Shown here piece after piece: positions 8,564-16,851 of a stretch of 64,000 nt of DNA (the stretch's first letter is position 1; each line of letters opens with the position of its first letter). Both the position numbers and the translations under genes were made by a program. A model generated the notes under the pieces. It worked only from the letters and a program-made list of their open reading frames with translations. It was not told where the DNA came from and ran no database searches. The stretch comes from Pseudomonas sp. Ant30-3 (lineage in GTDB: Bacteria; Pseudomonadota; Gammaproteobacteria; Pseudomonadales; Pseudomonadaceae). Location of the stretch: positions 22,969 to 86,968 of the forward strand of contig NZ_JMCL01000040.1 of the NCBI RefSeq assembly GCF_000690905.1, in the 5' to 3' direction.

Positions 8564-9907
8564 TTACGGTTGAACCACCACCCCCGGCACCAACGGCAAT
8601 TCCAGACTGGCCACAAACCCGCCCTCCGGGTGATTGGCCAGCACCAGACTGCCGCCATGTCGCTCCGCCGCGCGCCGTGCGATTGCCAATCCCAAGCCAT
8701 GCCCCGCAGCCGTCTGCCCCGGTGCGCGGTAAAACGGCTCACCCAGCTGACTTAAATGCTCGGCCTCAACACCCGGCCCGTGATCGCGAACACTGATGAC
8801 AATCCGCTCACCCTGCCGCAACGCCAGCATCTCGATGGGTAATCCACCGGGCTGATTGAACCGCTGGGCATTGCGCAGCAAATTGTCCACGGCGCGCTCG
8901 ATCATCGTCGGCCAGCCCTTGAGACTCAATTGCGGTTCGGCTTCCAGATGAACGCTTTGCTCGGGCGATCCCAATTGAGCATCTTTTTGCAGCGTGTTCA
9001 GCAGTGCATTCAGGTCGACATCTTCGGCACTGGCGTTGTCGGCGTCTACGCGCGCCAGCACCAGAATCTCGCTGATTAGCGCTTCCAGACGGTCGCACTC
9101 CCGGGTCAGGCGCGGCCAGAGTTTCTCCCTCTCTTCGGGATTGGCGCGCTCGGCCAGTGCCAAGGCGATGCGCAATCGAGCCAGGGGCGAACGCAATTCG
9201 TGAGATACATCACGCAACAGCTGTCGCTGGCTGCCGATCAGGCTTTGCAGGCGAGCGCCCATGCGGTTGAAATCGTTGGCCAGTACGCCAAATTCATCGC
9301 GCCGGTTGGCCAGTTTCACCAGGCTATTCTGCTGATAAGTGGTCTGCCCCAGATCATGCACGGCACCGCGCAGGCGACTCAACGGCCGGGTGATCGACAA
9401 GGTGACGAATAGACTGAACAAGGTCAGCACCACCAGCGCAATCCCCAGGGCACTCAGGGGCCAGAGCAGACTTTCGCGGTGCCACGAATCCAGTTCCGGA
9501 TGCGGGATGCGGTAAATCAGCAGGTAGGTGTCGCCGGTTTTCGCGCTGGTGTATTCGTCCGTCAAACGCCGCCACGGCAGGCGACGATCGTCGTTATTCT
9601 GGCGGGCTTCAAAGGCGGCGGCGCGACGTGGAAAAGTGCCGCGCACCACCGGGTCACCGCTTTCGTTGAGCACCTGAACGTCAATGTGGTACTGACGTTT
9701 GCGCTGTTTGAGAATGTCTTGCGCCGCCTCTTCACCCTGAGCTTCGAAAGTTTGCGTCCACTGTTCGGCCAGCGTATTGAGCCCCGGATGGCGGCTGAGA
9801 ATCCACGCATCCTGGTTGAGCATGTGCCCCAACAGAATGGAAAGACCCGCTACCAGCGTGATGGCCAGCCAGAAGCTGGCCAGAATCCGCCAGAACAATG
9901 AGCGCAC
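8564..9907 (-). CDS. cpxA: CpxA-like sensor histidine kinase
   Basis: A 447-residue membrane kinase. TM1 is near residues 8-28, a periplasmic sensor follows to about 150, and TM2 at about 150-172 leads into a HAMP linker (ITRPLSRLRGAVHDLG). The H box is RDVSHELRSPLARLR, the N box NLLRNAQRFN, and the ATP lid has DHGPGV and GHGLGLAI. HAMP plus H-box sequence and the associated Spy/CpxP-like gene and CpxR-like regulator place it with CpxA, which senses envelope stress and phosphorylates or dephosphorylates CpxR. Unlike the enterobacterial cpxRA operon, the cpxP-like gene and two REP blocks lie between regulator and kinase here. Confidence 0.85.
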   Translation of the reverse strand: MRSLFWRILASFWLAITLVAGLSILLGHMLNQDAWILSRHPGLNTLAEQWTQTFEAQGEEAAQDILKQRKRQYHIDVQVLNESGDPVVRGTFPRRAAAFEARQNNDDRRLPWRRLTDEYTSAKTGDTYLLIYRIPHPELDSWHRESLLWPLSALGIALVVLTLFSLFVTLSITRPLSRLRGAVHDLGQTTYQQNSLVKLANRRDEFGVLANDFNRMGARLQSLIGSQRQLLRDVSHELRSPLARLRIALALAERANPEEREKLWPRLTRECDRLEALISEILVLARVDADNASAEDVDLNALLNTLQKDAQLGSPEQSVHLEAEPQLSLKGWPTMIERAVDNLLRNAQRFNQPGGLPIEMLALRQGERIVISVRDHGPGVEAEHLSQLGEPFYRAPGQTAAGHGLGLAIARRAAERHGGSLVLANHPEGGFVASLELPLVPGVVVQP

Positions 9908-9935
9908 AGAAAATCCTCAAACAAATGTCGGTCAA

Positions 9936-10024
9936 TGTGGGAGCGAGCCTGCTCGCGATAGCCGTGTGCCAGTCAACATTGCGTGATCTGATACACCGCT
10001 ATCGCGAGCAGGCTCGCTCCCACA
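9936..10024. repeat. REP pair forming a hairpin
   Basis: Inverted REP copies with core GAGCGAGCCTGCTCGC at about 9941 and its complement at about 10002, between cpxA and the cpxP-like gene. The arms match over more than 20 bases, so the cpxP-cpxA transcript could fold strongly here. Confidence 0.85.
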
Positions 10025-10041
10025 TGGAACCGCATGGAAAC

Positions 10042-10069
10042 AGGCCCGACGGGGTCAGCCATCGGGCCT
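10042..10069 (-). terminator. Hairpin downstream of cpxP-like gene
   Basis: AGGCCCGA and TCGGGCCT form an 8-bp stem just after the cpxP-like stop codon. On the minus strand it is followed by only a short T stretch (GTTTCC), so termination may be partial, allowing some read-through into cpxA. Confidence 0.5.
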
Positions 10070-10081
10070 AGGGTCAGCGCA

Positions 10082-10519
10082 TTATTGCGCTTTTTGCGGT
10101 TGTTGCGCTTTCCAGGCTTTGAACTCTGCCCATTCGGCGCGACGTTCAGCTTTCTTCTTCTGCATGTCATCGAATTGCTTCTGTTGATCCGGTTTCAGCA
10201 GGGCGCGTACGTCAGATTCAGCTTTTTTGCGGTTGGCAGCCATTTCGTCTTTCATGGCTTTCTGGTCGGCTGGCGACAGCTTCTCCAGGTATTTGTCGAC
10301 CACTTGCTTACGCTCGTGCATCTGCTCGCCCATGATCTTGCGAATCTGCTCGCGCTGTTCGCGGCTCAGGTCCAGTTGGCTGTACGGGCCCTTGCCGTGC
10401 ATGCCGTGCATCTGACCACCGTGACGCGGGCCGTCCATCGGGCCGCCACCTTCAGGCATGGCCATGGCAACGGTTGGCAGAGCGGCAGCGAACATCAGAG
10501 CGATAAGAGTCTTGCGCAT
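10082..10519 (-). CDS. Spy/CpxP-like periplasmic stress protein
   Basis: A 145-residue protein with a clear signal peptide (MRKTLIALMFAAALPTVAMA, cleavage near 20), a Gly/His/Met-rich stretch, then an all-helical domain with two LTxxQ-like motifs: LDLSREQREQIRKI and LLKPDQQKQFDDM. This is the Spy/CpxP family: periplasmic chaperone-like proteins that in enterobacteria bind the CpxA sensor and dampen signalling. GGAGA precedes the ATG. A GTAAA-N6-GTAAA repeat lies about 90 bases upstream, fitting induction by CpxR. Whether this protein is closer to Spy (chaperone) or CpxP (kinase inhibitor) cannot be decided here. Confidence 0.85.
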   Translation of the reverse strand: MRKTLIALMFAAALPTVAMAMPEGGGPMDGPRHGGQMHGMHGKGPYSQLDLSREQREQIRKIMGEQMHERKQVVDKYLEKLSPADQKAMKDEMAANRKKAESDVRALLKPDQQKQFDDMQKKKAERRAEWAEFKAWKAQQPQKAQ

Positions 10520-10601
10520 GGTGTATCTCCTTGTCTCGTTCCCGGTACGTTCCGGATGAGTTCAGATTACGCAGATCAAGGTCAGCGGCGGTCAGGGAAG
10601 C

Positions 10602-10617
10602 GTAAAGCTTCGGTAAA
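10602..10617 (+). promoter_or_regulatory. Candidate CpxR binding site
   Basis: A direct repeat GTAAA-GCTTCG-GTAAA (spacing six). The enterobacterial CpxR box is GTAAA-N5-GTAAA with some spacing tolerance. It lies 83-98 bases upstream of the cpxP-like start, in inverted orientation relative to that gene. Confidence 0.55.
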
Positions 10618-10664
10618 GAGGATTTTGTACCCGCCTGACAAACCCAGCGATTCACCGCGCCCCC

Positions 10665-10806
10665 TGTAGCAGCTGTCGAGCCCGCGAGGCTGCGTCCGGC
10701 GGCGCAGCCGTCGTCAATTCAGTCGATGGGATTTTTCAGGTAAACCGCGTTGTCAGGTTTTGCGACGGCTATGCCGCCGGACGCAGGCTCGCAGGCTCGG
10801 CAGCTG
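10665..10806. repeat. Long REP-type inverted repeat
   Basis: Arms CAGCTGTCGAGCCCGCGAGG with CTGCGTCCGGCGGC, and GCCGCCGGACGCAG with GCTCGCAGGCTCGGCAGCTG, pair almost completely across a loop of about 70 bases. It sits between cpxR and the cpxP-like gene. The same family occurs at 25328-25411. Confidence 0.85.
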
Positions 10807-10825
10807 ATACAAAGTCGCGGTGCTT

Positions 10826-11503
10826 TTACAGGCTGTAGTAATAACCGCGGCTGCGCAGCGCCACGATGCGGGGGCGGCCGTCGGGGTGCGGGCCGATTTT
10901 TTTGCGCAGGTTGCTGACGTGCATGTCCAGGCTGCGGTCATATAGGGTCAGCTTGCGGCCGAGGGCGATTTGAGCCAGTTCCTGCTTGTCCAGCGGCTCG
11001 CCGGGTTGTTTGAGCAGGGCTTCGAGCAGGCGACTTTCGGAGACAGTGAGGGTGAATTCCTGATCGTCGATGCTGACCACCCCGCGCATCGGGCTGAAAC
11101 ACAGGTCGCCCAGTTCGAGCTGGCTGGACACGGCCGCCGGATGGCTACGGCGCAGCACCGCGCGCAAGCGGGCGGTCAGTTCCCGTGGGTCACAGGGTTT
11201 GGCCAGGTAATCATCGGCGCCCAGCTCCAGGCCGAGGATACGGTCCAGCGGTTCGCCGCGAGCCGAGAGCATCAGCACCGGCAAGTCCGGGTGATCGCTG
11301 CGCAATTGCTTGAGCAATTCCAGGCCACTGCCGTCCGGCAGCATCACGTCCAGCACCACCGCTGCCGGCGACGTTTCGGCCAGCGCACGACGGGCACTCT
11401 GGCCGTCGTGACAGGCACGCACCTGAAAGCCTTCCTGGCTCAGCCAGCTGACCAGCAGCTCACACAGCTCCTGATCATCATCAATTAATAACAGCTCGCT
11501 CAT
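10826..11503 (-). CDS. cpxR: CpxR-like response regulator
   Basis: A 225-residue OmpR/PhoB-family regulator. The receiver has acidic residues IDDD at 7-10, phospho-acceptor D52 in VVLDVMLPDGSG, the switch Ser near 80 and Lys in YLAKPCDP. The C-terminal winged helix has the family pattern LYDRSLDMHVSNLRKKIG and ends ALRSRGYYYSL. It is upstream of the cpxP-like and cpxA genes on the same strand, so it is their likely partner. The coding region starts seven bases after the coiled-coil membrane protein gene, so the two are probably co-transcribed. Confidence 0.9.
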   Translation of the reverse strand: MSELLLIDDDQELCELLVSWLSQEGFQVRACHDGQSARRALAETSPAAVVLDVMLPDGSGLELLKQLRSDHPDLPVLMLSARGEPLDRILGLELGADDYLAKPCDPRELTARLRAVLRRSHPAAVSSQLELGDLCFSPMRGVVSIDDQEFTLTVSESRLLEALLKQPGEPLDKQELAQIALGRKLTLYDRSLDMHVSNLRKKIGPHPDGRPRIVALRSRGYYYSL

Positions 11504-11510
11504 GACTCAC

Positions 11511-11924
11511 TCAATTTAGCCATTGTCGACGTTTTCTATACGCACCGCTGGCGAAGATACCGCAGAGCAGAGCCAATAGCGCTACTCCTGCGCCGACCAC
11601 GAACCATTGCTGTTGATCCGTCAGAAAGCGCCGCAACGGGCTGCCTGACTCGTTTTCCTTGAGCTGCTGCTTCAGGCGCTGATTGTCCTGACGCAACCGG
11701 CTCAGTTGCACGCTCTCACGTTCGGCATGGGTGCTTTGCAGTTGCTTGCTCAGTTCTTCCCTTTGCTGCTCGCTCACTTTCAAGCGCTGCTGCAATTCGG
11801 CGATCTGACTAGCAGCGCTCAACGACAGCGGAGTCGCCTGACTGCCCTCGGCAGATTCTTCCCCGTGGGCGGGTGCCCCGATCGCTAACGTCACCAACAT
11901 CAGACACAACGGACCTTTGCGCAT
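11511..11924 (-). CDS. Coiled-coil inner-membrane-anchored protein, YgiM-like without SH3 domain
   Basis: A 137-residue protein with signal peptide (MRKGPLCLMLVTLAIGAPAHG), a coiled coil at roughly 40-95 (IAELQQRLKVSEQQREELSK and following heptads), and a C-terminal membrane helix followed by RKRR. The order signal peptide - coiled coil - TM - basic tail is that of the C-terminal part of the TIGR04211/YgiM family, but the bacterial SH3 domain those proteins have after the signal peptide is absent. I use the ATG at 11924, which has AGGAGC upstream. Directly upstream of cpxR. Function unknown; an envelope role is inferred from topology and context. Confidence 0.65.
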   Translation of the reverse strand: MRKGPLCLMLVTLAIGAPAHGEESAEGSQATPLSLSAASQIAELQQRLKVSEQQREELSKQLQSTHAERESVQLSRLRQDNQRLKQQLKENESGSPLRRFLTDQQQWFVVGAGVALLALLCGIFASGAYRKRRQWLN

Positions 11925-12032
11925 AGGAGCTCCTGATTCCAATTATTATTGGGCAGGCTATCGGCAGGTAAACGGGAATAATGAGCGATTGATAGCGCGA
12001 TGAACCGGGAAGGTTCATCGCGACACATGAGA

Positions 12033-12332
12033 CTAGGGCAGGACTTGCTTGAATGGCTTGACCGACACATTGGCGTAGACGCCGGCCGCAATGTACGGAT
12101 CGGCGTCGGCCCAGGCCTGTGCGGCGCTCAGGGAATCAAATTCGGCAACGATCAGGCTGCCGGTGAAACCCGCAGCGCCGGGATCATTGCTGTCGACCGC
12201 CGGGTGCGGGCCGGCCAGAACGATGCGGCCTTCGCCTTTGAGCACTTGCAGGCGCTCAAGGTGGGCAGGCCGTGCGGCCAGGCGGGCTTCCAGGGAGTTA
12301 GCGACGTCTGTGGCAATGATTGCGTAAAGCAT
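12033..12332 (-). CDS. YciI family protein
   Basis: A 99-residue protein of the YciI-like ferredoxin-fold family: [28 protein letters not shown], then [11 protein letters not shown], and [21 protein letters not shown]. Conserved Asp and His residues (D9, H24) are the residues proposed as active-site pair in the family; the E. coli protein has no firmly established reaction. The start codon is one base downstream of the yciB stop, so the two genes are likely translationally coupled. Confidence 0.9.
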   Translation of the reverse strand: MLYAIIATDVANSLEARLAARPAHLERLQVLKGEGRIVLAGPHPAVDSNDPGAAGFTGSLIVAEFDSLSAAQAWADADPYIAAGVYANVSVKPFKQVLP

Positions 12333-12333
12333 G

Positions 12334-12930
12334 TCAGTCCTCGGTTTTGGGCGTTGTGGTATCAGCGTCGTGCATATGACGGGACAGGTAGATGCCCTGT
12401 GCGATCAGGAACAGCAACGTCAGGCCCAGGCTGCCGAAGACTTTGAAGTCGACCCAGTATTCCTGGAACGTGAACGCGACGAACAGGTTGGCGGCACCGC
12501 AAAACAGGAAAAATGCGATCCAGGCAATGTTCAGGCGGGTCCAGACCGGGTCTGGCAACGTCAGCGCATGGCCCATGATGCGTTTGATCAGCAACTGCTC
12601 ACCAATGAAGTGACTGCCGAGGAATGCCAGGGCAAACAGCCAATTGACCACCGGCGCTTTCCATTTCAGGAAAGTCTCGCTGTGGAACGCCAGGGTCAGG
12701 CTGCCGAAGACCAGACAGGCAATCAGCGTCAGCCATTGGCTCTTTTCCAGTTTGCGCTGCTTGAAGTAGAGCGCGCCGTAGACGACCAGGGAACTGATGA
12801 TCAGCATCGCCGTGGCGCTGTAGATACCGCCCACAGTCACCTGATGGCCGGCAATATCGACAACCCGTGGGTCAATTTTGAAAACGATGAAAAACAGCAG
12901 GAGCGGGATGAAATCGATGAATTGTTTCAC
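12334..12930 (-). CDS. yciB: Septation protein A family, YciB
   Basis: A 198-residue inner-membrane protein with five predicted helices, starting [18 protein letters not shown], the characteristic YciB N terminus. Other family marks are [25 protein letters not shown]. YciB is linked to envelope integrity and cell-division/elongation complexes in enterobacteria. I use the GTG at 12930 because it gives the conserved N terminus; a frame extending to 12969 adds 13 atypical residues. In an operon with yciI and divergent from the PHP gene. Confidence 0.9.
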   Translation of the reverse strand: MKQFIDFIPLLLFFIVFKIDPRVVDIAGHQVTVGGIYSATAMLIISSLVVYGALYFKQRKLEKSQWLTLIACLVFGSLTLAFHSETFLKWKAPVVNWLFALAFLGSHFIGEQLLIKRIMGHALTLPDPVWTRLNIAWIAFFLFCGAANLFVAFTFQEYWVDFKVFGSLGLTLLFLIAQGIYLSRHMHDADTTTPKTED

Positions 12931-13017
12931 AGTGGCAGCCAGAAGCAGGATGTGGCGGCATAATAACAAACATATGGGCGCGCGATAGCGCCAGCTGATT
13001 TGAGGTTACACATCCCT

Positions 13018-13881
13018 GTGAATGTTGATTTGCACTGCCACAGCACAGCCTCCGATGGCGCCCTCGCGCCTGCGGTCCTGGTTGCGCGAGCGTTCGAGAA
13101 AGGCGTGCGAGTCCTGGCCTTGACCGATCACGACACCCTCGAAGGCCTCGAAGAGGCGCGTAGCGCAGCGACGGCGCTGGGGATGCAACTGGTCAACGGT
13201 GTCGAATTGTCCTGCACGTGGGGCGGTGCGACCATTCATGTACTGGGTTACGGTTTCGATGTGACGGCGCCGTCGCTGGTCGAGGCCATTGCCCGACTGC
13301 ACGATGGCCGCTGGCTGCGGTCCGAGGAAATAAGCCGCAAACTGGCGTTGAAAGGCATGCCGGGTGCGCTCGAAGGCGCTCGGGCGATCCAGCAGGAACT
13401 CGGCGACAGTGGCAACGCGCCGGCCCGTCCGCATTTCGCCGACTGGATGGTCCGTGAAGGTTTCGTCAAGGATCGCGCCGAAGCGTTTCGCAAATGGCTG
13501 GGGGCCGGCAAGCTGGGCGACGTCAAGCAACACTGGCCGACCCTCGAAGAAACCGTCGAAACCCTGCGTGCGGCGAACGCCTGGGTCAGCCTGGCGCATC
13601 CCTGGCATTACGATTTCACGCGCAGTAAACGCCGGCGCCTGATTGCCGACTATATTCAAGCAGGGGGCCACGCCATCGAAGTGGTCAACGGTCATCAGCC
13701 CGCCGAACAAGTGGGCAGCCTGGCCATTCTCGCCCGTGAGTTCGGTCTGCTGGTCAGCGCCGGCAGTGATTTTCATGGCCCTGGAGGCTGGTCCGAGATC
13801 GGTGAATATCGCCCGCTCCCGGAGGACCTGCCGCCGCTGTGGTGTCGGTTCAAACATGACCCAATTATTGCCGCCGTCTGA
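13018..13881 (+). CDS. PHP-domain phosphoesterase (TrpH/RNase AM-like)
   Basis: A 287-residue PHP-fold enzyme. Metal-binding motifs are DLHCHSTASDG at 4-14, LTDHDT near 36, GVELSC near 62, LAHPWH near 190 and SDFHG near 254. This is the YciV/TrpH (RNase AM) family, manganese-dependent 5'-3' exonucleases/phosphatases that act on short RNAs and 3',5'-bisphosphates. I favour the GTG at 13018 because MNVDLHCH is the usual N terminus; the frame allows a TTG at 13000. First gene of a run PHP-yciO-scpA-scpB transcribed in one direction with very small gaps. Confidence 0.88.
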   Translation: MNVDLHCHSTASDGALAPAVLVARAFEKGVRVLALTDHDTLEGLEEARSAATALGMQLVNGVELSCTWGGATIHVLGYGFDVTAPSLVEAIARLHDGRWLRSEEISRKLALKGMPGALEGARAIQQELGDSGNAPARPHFADWMVREGFVKDRAEAFRKWLGAGKLGDVKQHWPTLEETVETLRAANAWVSLAHPWHYDFTRSKRRRLIADYIQAGGHAIEVVNGHQPAEQVGSLAILAREFGLLVSAGSDFHGPGGWSEIGEYRPLPEDLPPLWCRFKHDPIIAAV

Positions 13882-13894
13882 ACAGGTAGAGAAC

Positions 13895-14524
13895 GTGAGT
13901 CAATTTTTCCAGATTCATCCGGAAAACCCGCAAGCGCGCCTGATCAAACAGGCTGTTGAAATCATCCGCAGCGGCGGGGTGGTGATTTATCCCACTGACT
14001 CGTCCTACGCCATTGGTTGCCAGATCGGCGACAAGAATGCCGTGGAACGCGTGCGCCGCTTGCGTCAACTGGATGACAAGCACAACTTCGCACTGATCTG
14101 CAGCGACCTGTCGCAACTGGGCATCTTTGCCAAGATCGACACTGGCACCTTTCGCATTCTCAAGGCGCACCTGCCTGGGCCTTACACTTTCATTCTCAAC
14201 GCCACCCGCGAAGTGCCAAGACTGTTGCTGCATCCGAAAAAACGCACCATCGGCCTGCGCGTGCCGAGCCATCCGATTGCTCTGGCGCTGCTTGCAGAGC
14301 TGGGCGAACCGTTGATGAGCGTGACGCTGATCATGCCTGGCGACACGGATCCGCTGACCGACCCCTACGAAATGCGGCAATTGCTCGAGCATCAGGTTGA
14401 CCTGATCATCGACGGCGGCTACGGCGGGATCAAGGCGTCGACGGTGATCAGCCTCGCCGACGGTGAACCGGAAGTGATCCGCGTCGGTTGCGGCGACCCT
14501 GCGCCGTTCATGGCCGAGGCCTAG
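13895..14524 (+). CDS. yciO: YciO family Sua5/YrdC-like protein
   Basis: A 209-residue protein with the YrdC fold (EIIRSGGVVIYPTDSSYAIGC, then RLRQLDDKHNFALIC, then KKRTIGLRVPSHPIA). The sequence KHNF replaces the KPR-type motif of threonylcarbamoyl-AMP synthases TsaC/Sua5, which marks the YciO branch; its role in tRNA t6A synthesis is uncertain. Start GTG at 13895 has GGTAGAG upstream and gives the conserved N terminus SQFFQIHPENPQARLI. It begins 13 bases after the PHP gene and its stop abuts the scpA start. Confidence 0.88.
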   Translation: MSQFFQIHPENPQARLIKQAVEIIRSGGVVIYPTDSSYAIGCQIGDKNAVERVRRLRQLDDKHNFALICSDLSQLGIFAKIDTGTFRILKAHLPGPYTFILNATREVPRLLLHPKKRTIGLRVPSHPIALALLAELGEPLMSVTLIMPGDTDPLTDPYEMRQLLEHQVDLIIDGGYGGIKASTVISLADGEPEVIRVGCGDPAPFMAEA

Positions 14525-15343
14525 ATGTCTGCAGTGGAACCCGTCGACAGCCAGGCCGGCGCCCAGCAGGAATTGCCGTTTGCCATGGTCTATGGCCAGG
14601 CGGTGCTGGAAATGCCGTTGGACCTGTACATTCCGCCCGACGCGCTCGAAGTGTTTCTCGAAGCTTTCGAAGGCCCGCTCGATCTGCTGCTGTACCTGAT
14701 TCGCAAACAGAACATCAACATCCTCGACATCCCGGTGGCGGAAATCACCCGCCAATACATGGGTTACGTCGAGTTGATGCAGTCGGTGCGCCTGGAGCTG
14801 GCCGCCGAATATTTGGTGATGGCGGCGATGCTGGCCGAGATCAAATCGCGGATGCTGCTGCCGCGCGCCGAAACCATCGAAGATGAAGAAGACGATCCGC
14901 GTGCCGAGCTGATCCGGCGTCTGCAGGAGTACGAACGCTTCAAGGCCGCTGCCGAGGGCATTGATGGCCTCAGCCGGGTCGGCCGCGATGTCGTGGTGCC
15001 CAAGCTCGATGCCCCGGAAGCGCGGGCGCGCAAGCTGTTGCCGGACGTCAGCCTCGAAGAGCTGCTGATGTCCATGGCCGAAGTCCTGCGCCGCGGCGAT
15101 ATGTTCGAAAGCCACCAGGTCAGCCGCGAGGCGCTGTCCACGCGCGAACGCATGAGCGATGTGCTGGAGAGGCTCAAGGGCGGCGGATTTGTGCCGTTCG
15201 TCGAGCTGTTTACCGCGCAAGAAGGGCGCTTGGGCGTTGTCGTGACCTTTATGGCAGTCCTCGAACTGGTCAAGGAATCCTTGGTCGAGCTGGTGCAGAA
15301 TGAGCCCTTCGCGGCGATCCATGTCCGAGCCCGAGCCGAATAA
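14525..15343 (+). CDS. scpA: Segregation and condensation protein A
   Basis: A 272-residue kleisin. The core begins at about residue 40 with EVFLEAFEGPLDLLLYLIRK, followed by INILDIPVAEITRQYMGYV and AAEYLVMAAMLAEIKSRMLLP, the canonical ScpA N-terminal SMC-neck-binding helices; the C-terminal winged helix covers roughly 200-265. ScpA bridges the SMC ATPase heads with ScpB to organise and segregate the chromosome. The start is immediately after the yciO stop, giving an N-terminal extension of about 40 residues relative to shorter ScpA proteins; a downstream start cannot be excluded. scpB follows after 11 bases. Confidence 0.93.
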   Translation: MSAVEPVDSQAGAQQELPFAMVYGQAVLEMPLDLYIPPDALEVFLEAFEGPLDLLLYLIRKQNINILDIPVAEITRQYMGYVELMQSVRLELAAEYLVMAAMLAEIKSRMLLPRAETIEDEEDDPRAELIRRLQEYERFKAAAEGIDGLSRVGRDVVVPKLDAPEARARKLLPDVSLEELLMSMAEVLRRGDMFESHQVSREALSTRERMSDVLERLKGGGFVPFVELFTAQEGRLGVVVTFMAVLELVKESLVELVQNEPFAAIHVRARAE

Positions 15344-15354
15344 CGAGTCGAATC

Positions 15355-16347
15355 ATGAACCTGACTGAACCCCGCGAGCTGGCGCCACTGCTTGAAGCCT
15401 TTCTGTTGGCCTCGGGAAAACCGCAATCGCTTGAGCGCCTGTTCGAACTGTTCGAGGAGGGTGAGCGCCCGGAGCCGCCGGTTTTCAAAAAAGCGCTGAC
15501 GCTGTTGGCGAAATCCTGCGATGGTCGCGCCTTTGAGCTGAAGGAAGTCGCCTCGGGGTATCGTCTGCAGATCCGCGAGAAGTTCTCGCCCTGGGTCGGC
15601 CGTCTATGGGAAGAACGCCCGCAGCGCTATTCCCGCGCCATGCTCGAAACCATGGCGTTGATCGCCTATCGCCAGCCGATCACCCGGGGCGAAATCGAAG
15701 ACGTGCGTGGTGTGGCGGTCAACAGCCACATCGTCAAAACGCTCATGGAGCGCGAGTGGATTCGCATCGTCGGTTACCGCGATGTGCCCGGCAAACCGGC
15801 GATGTTCGCGACGACCAAGGTCTTTCTCGATCACTTCAACCTGAAGAACCTCGACGACCTGCCGCCACTGGCCGACCTGCGCGAGCTGGAGCCCGACCCC
15901 GTTCTTGACTTCGACGACGCGCCGGTGCCGGCAAGCCTGCAGGCATTGGCCGACGCCAGTGCCGAGCCGGAAGAGCCGAAGGAAGAAACCAGTTTCCACA
16001 CGTTGTTGCTTGAGCTGGACACGATGGAGGAGGGGATCAAGACGGACTTTGATGATTTGTTGCGTGATGGCGTGGAAAGTTCAACCGAAGCGATCGTGGA
16101 TCAGCCTGAGACCGAGCCAGCCCCGGAGCCTGTGATTGAAGTTAAACTTCAGCTCAAGCCAGACGCCCCAATCGAAGAAGCGCAGGAAGAGGATGTGCTG
16201 GGCGTTGCCGAAGCCCGCGAGAAACTTCTGGCCGCCGTCGCCGCGCTTCAACCGTCCGCACCCGAGCCGGAGTTGACCGACGAGGAAGCCGAGGCCCGGG
16301 CTCTAGCTGAAGCCATCGAAGCCGAACGCCGCGAATTCGACGACTGA
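15355..16347 (+). CDS. scpB: Segregation and condensation protein B
   Basis: A 330-residue protein. The first ~180 residues form the two winged helices of ScpB (LLEAFLLASGKPQSLERLFELF, then AMLETMALIAYRQPITRGEIEDVRGV, then REWIRIVGYRDVPGKPAMF). The remaining ~145 residues are a very acidic, Glu/Ala-rich extension, which is common in Pseudomonas ScpB but absent from the Bacillus protein. ScpB dimerises and binds ScpA in the SMC complex. Co-transcribed with scpA. Confidence 0.93.
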   Translation: MNLTEPRELAPLLEAFLLASGKPQSLERLFELFEEGERPEPPVFKKALTLLAKSCDGRAFELKEVASGYRLQIREKFSPWVGRLWEERPQRYSRAMLETMALIAYRQPITRGEIEDVRGVAVNSHIVKTLMEREWIRIVGYRDVPGKPAMFATTKVFLDHFNLKNLDDLPPLADLRELEPDPVLDFDDAPVPASLQALADASAEPEEPKEETSFHTLLLELDTMEEGIKTDFDDLLRDGVESSTEAIVDQPETEPAPEPVIEVKLQLKPDAPIEEAQEEDVLGVAEAREKLLAAVAALQPSAPEPELTDEEAEARALAEAIEAERREFDD

Positions 16348-16373
16348 CCCCATTTTATCGGCATTGGAGTTCC

Positions 16374-16466
16374 ACTGTGGGGGTGAGCCTGCTCGCGATA
16401 GCGCTCTTTCAGATACTTCAATTTGAATGTGCTGGCCTCATCGCGAGCAGGCTCGCTCCTACAGTG
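16374..16466. repeat. REP pair, inverted
   Basis: Two REP copies in opposite orientation (GAGCCTGCTCGCGATAG at about 16385 and ATCGCGAGCAGGCTCGCTCC at about 16440) between scpB and the DUF1289 gene. Confidence 0.8.
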
Positions 16467-16490
16467 GTTTTGTGTTGACTGGAGAATTGG

Positions 16491-16682
16491 ATGAGCTCAA
16501 CCAAAGACCCCTGCATCAGCGTCTGCAAATTCACCGAGGAGCACATCTGCATCGGGTGCGGACGCAGCAAGCGCGAGATCAAGGCCTGGAAGAAGCTCGA
16601 CAAGTCCGACAAACGCACTGTGCTCGCAGAGGCGGCCATGCGCTTGATCAAACTCGGCGCCACCGGTCGGCGGAAAAAATAA
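16491..16682 (+). CDS. DUF1289 domain protein, small Cys-rich
   Basis: A 63-residue protein with the DUF1289 signature: CISVCKFTEEHICIGCGRS, that is, four Cys residues at 8, 12, 20 and 23 likely binding a metal, followed by a basic helix with the family sequence EIKAWKKLDKSDKRTVL. Proteins of this kind are annotated as probable Fe-S or zinc-binding proteins of unknown function. The basic C terminus (GRRKK) hints at nucleic acid or ribosome contact, as inference only. Confidence 0.9.
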   Translation: MSSTKDPCISVCKFTEEHICIGCGRSKREIKAWKKLDKSDKRTVLAEAAMRLIKLGATGRRKK

Positions 16683-16851
16683 CCTGGCGCCCATCAGCTA
16701 GTCTCTGATGCGCAAACGCGTGCATGAGCGTATGATTCGCGACCCTTCGGCGATCGCTTCGCCCAGGTTCTGCAAAAAGTACCCAGATTTACATCGCTTC
16801 AGGACGCTCAATTCAGCGCCGCCTGAACAGACCACACCGGGAGGTGCCCAG

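Noticed and set aside
13895..14524. Calling the YrdC-like gene tsaC (t6A synthase)
   Set aside because: The KHNF sequence in place of the KPR-type motif, and the gene neighbourhood, point to the YciO branch.
13865..15322. 485-codon minus-strand open frame across yciO and scpA
   Set aside because: Opposite to recognisable yciO and scpA; Gln/His/Asp-rich translation with no domain.
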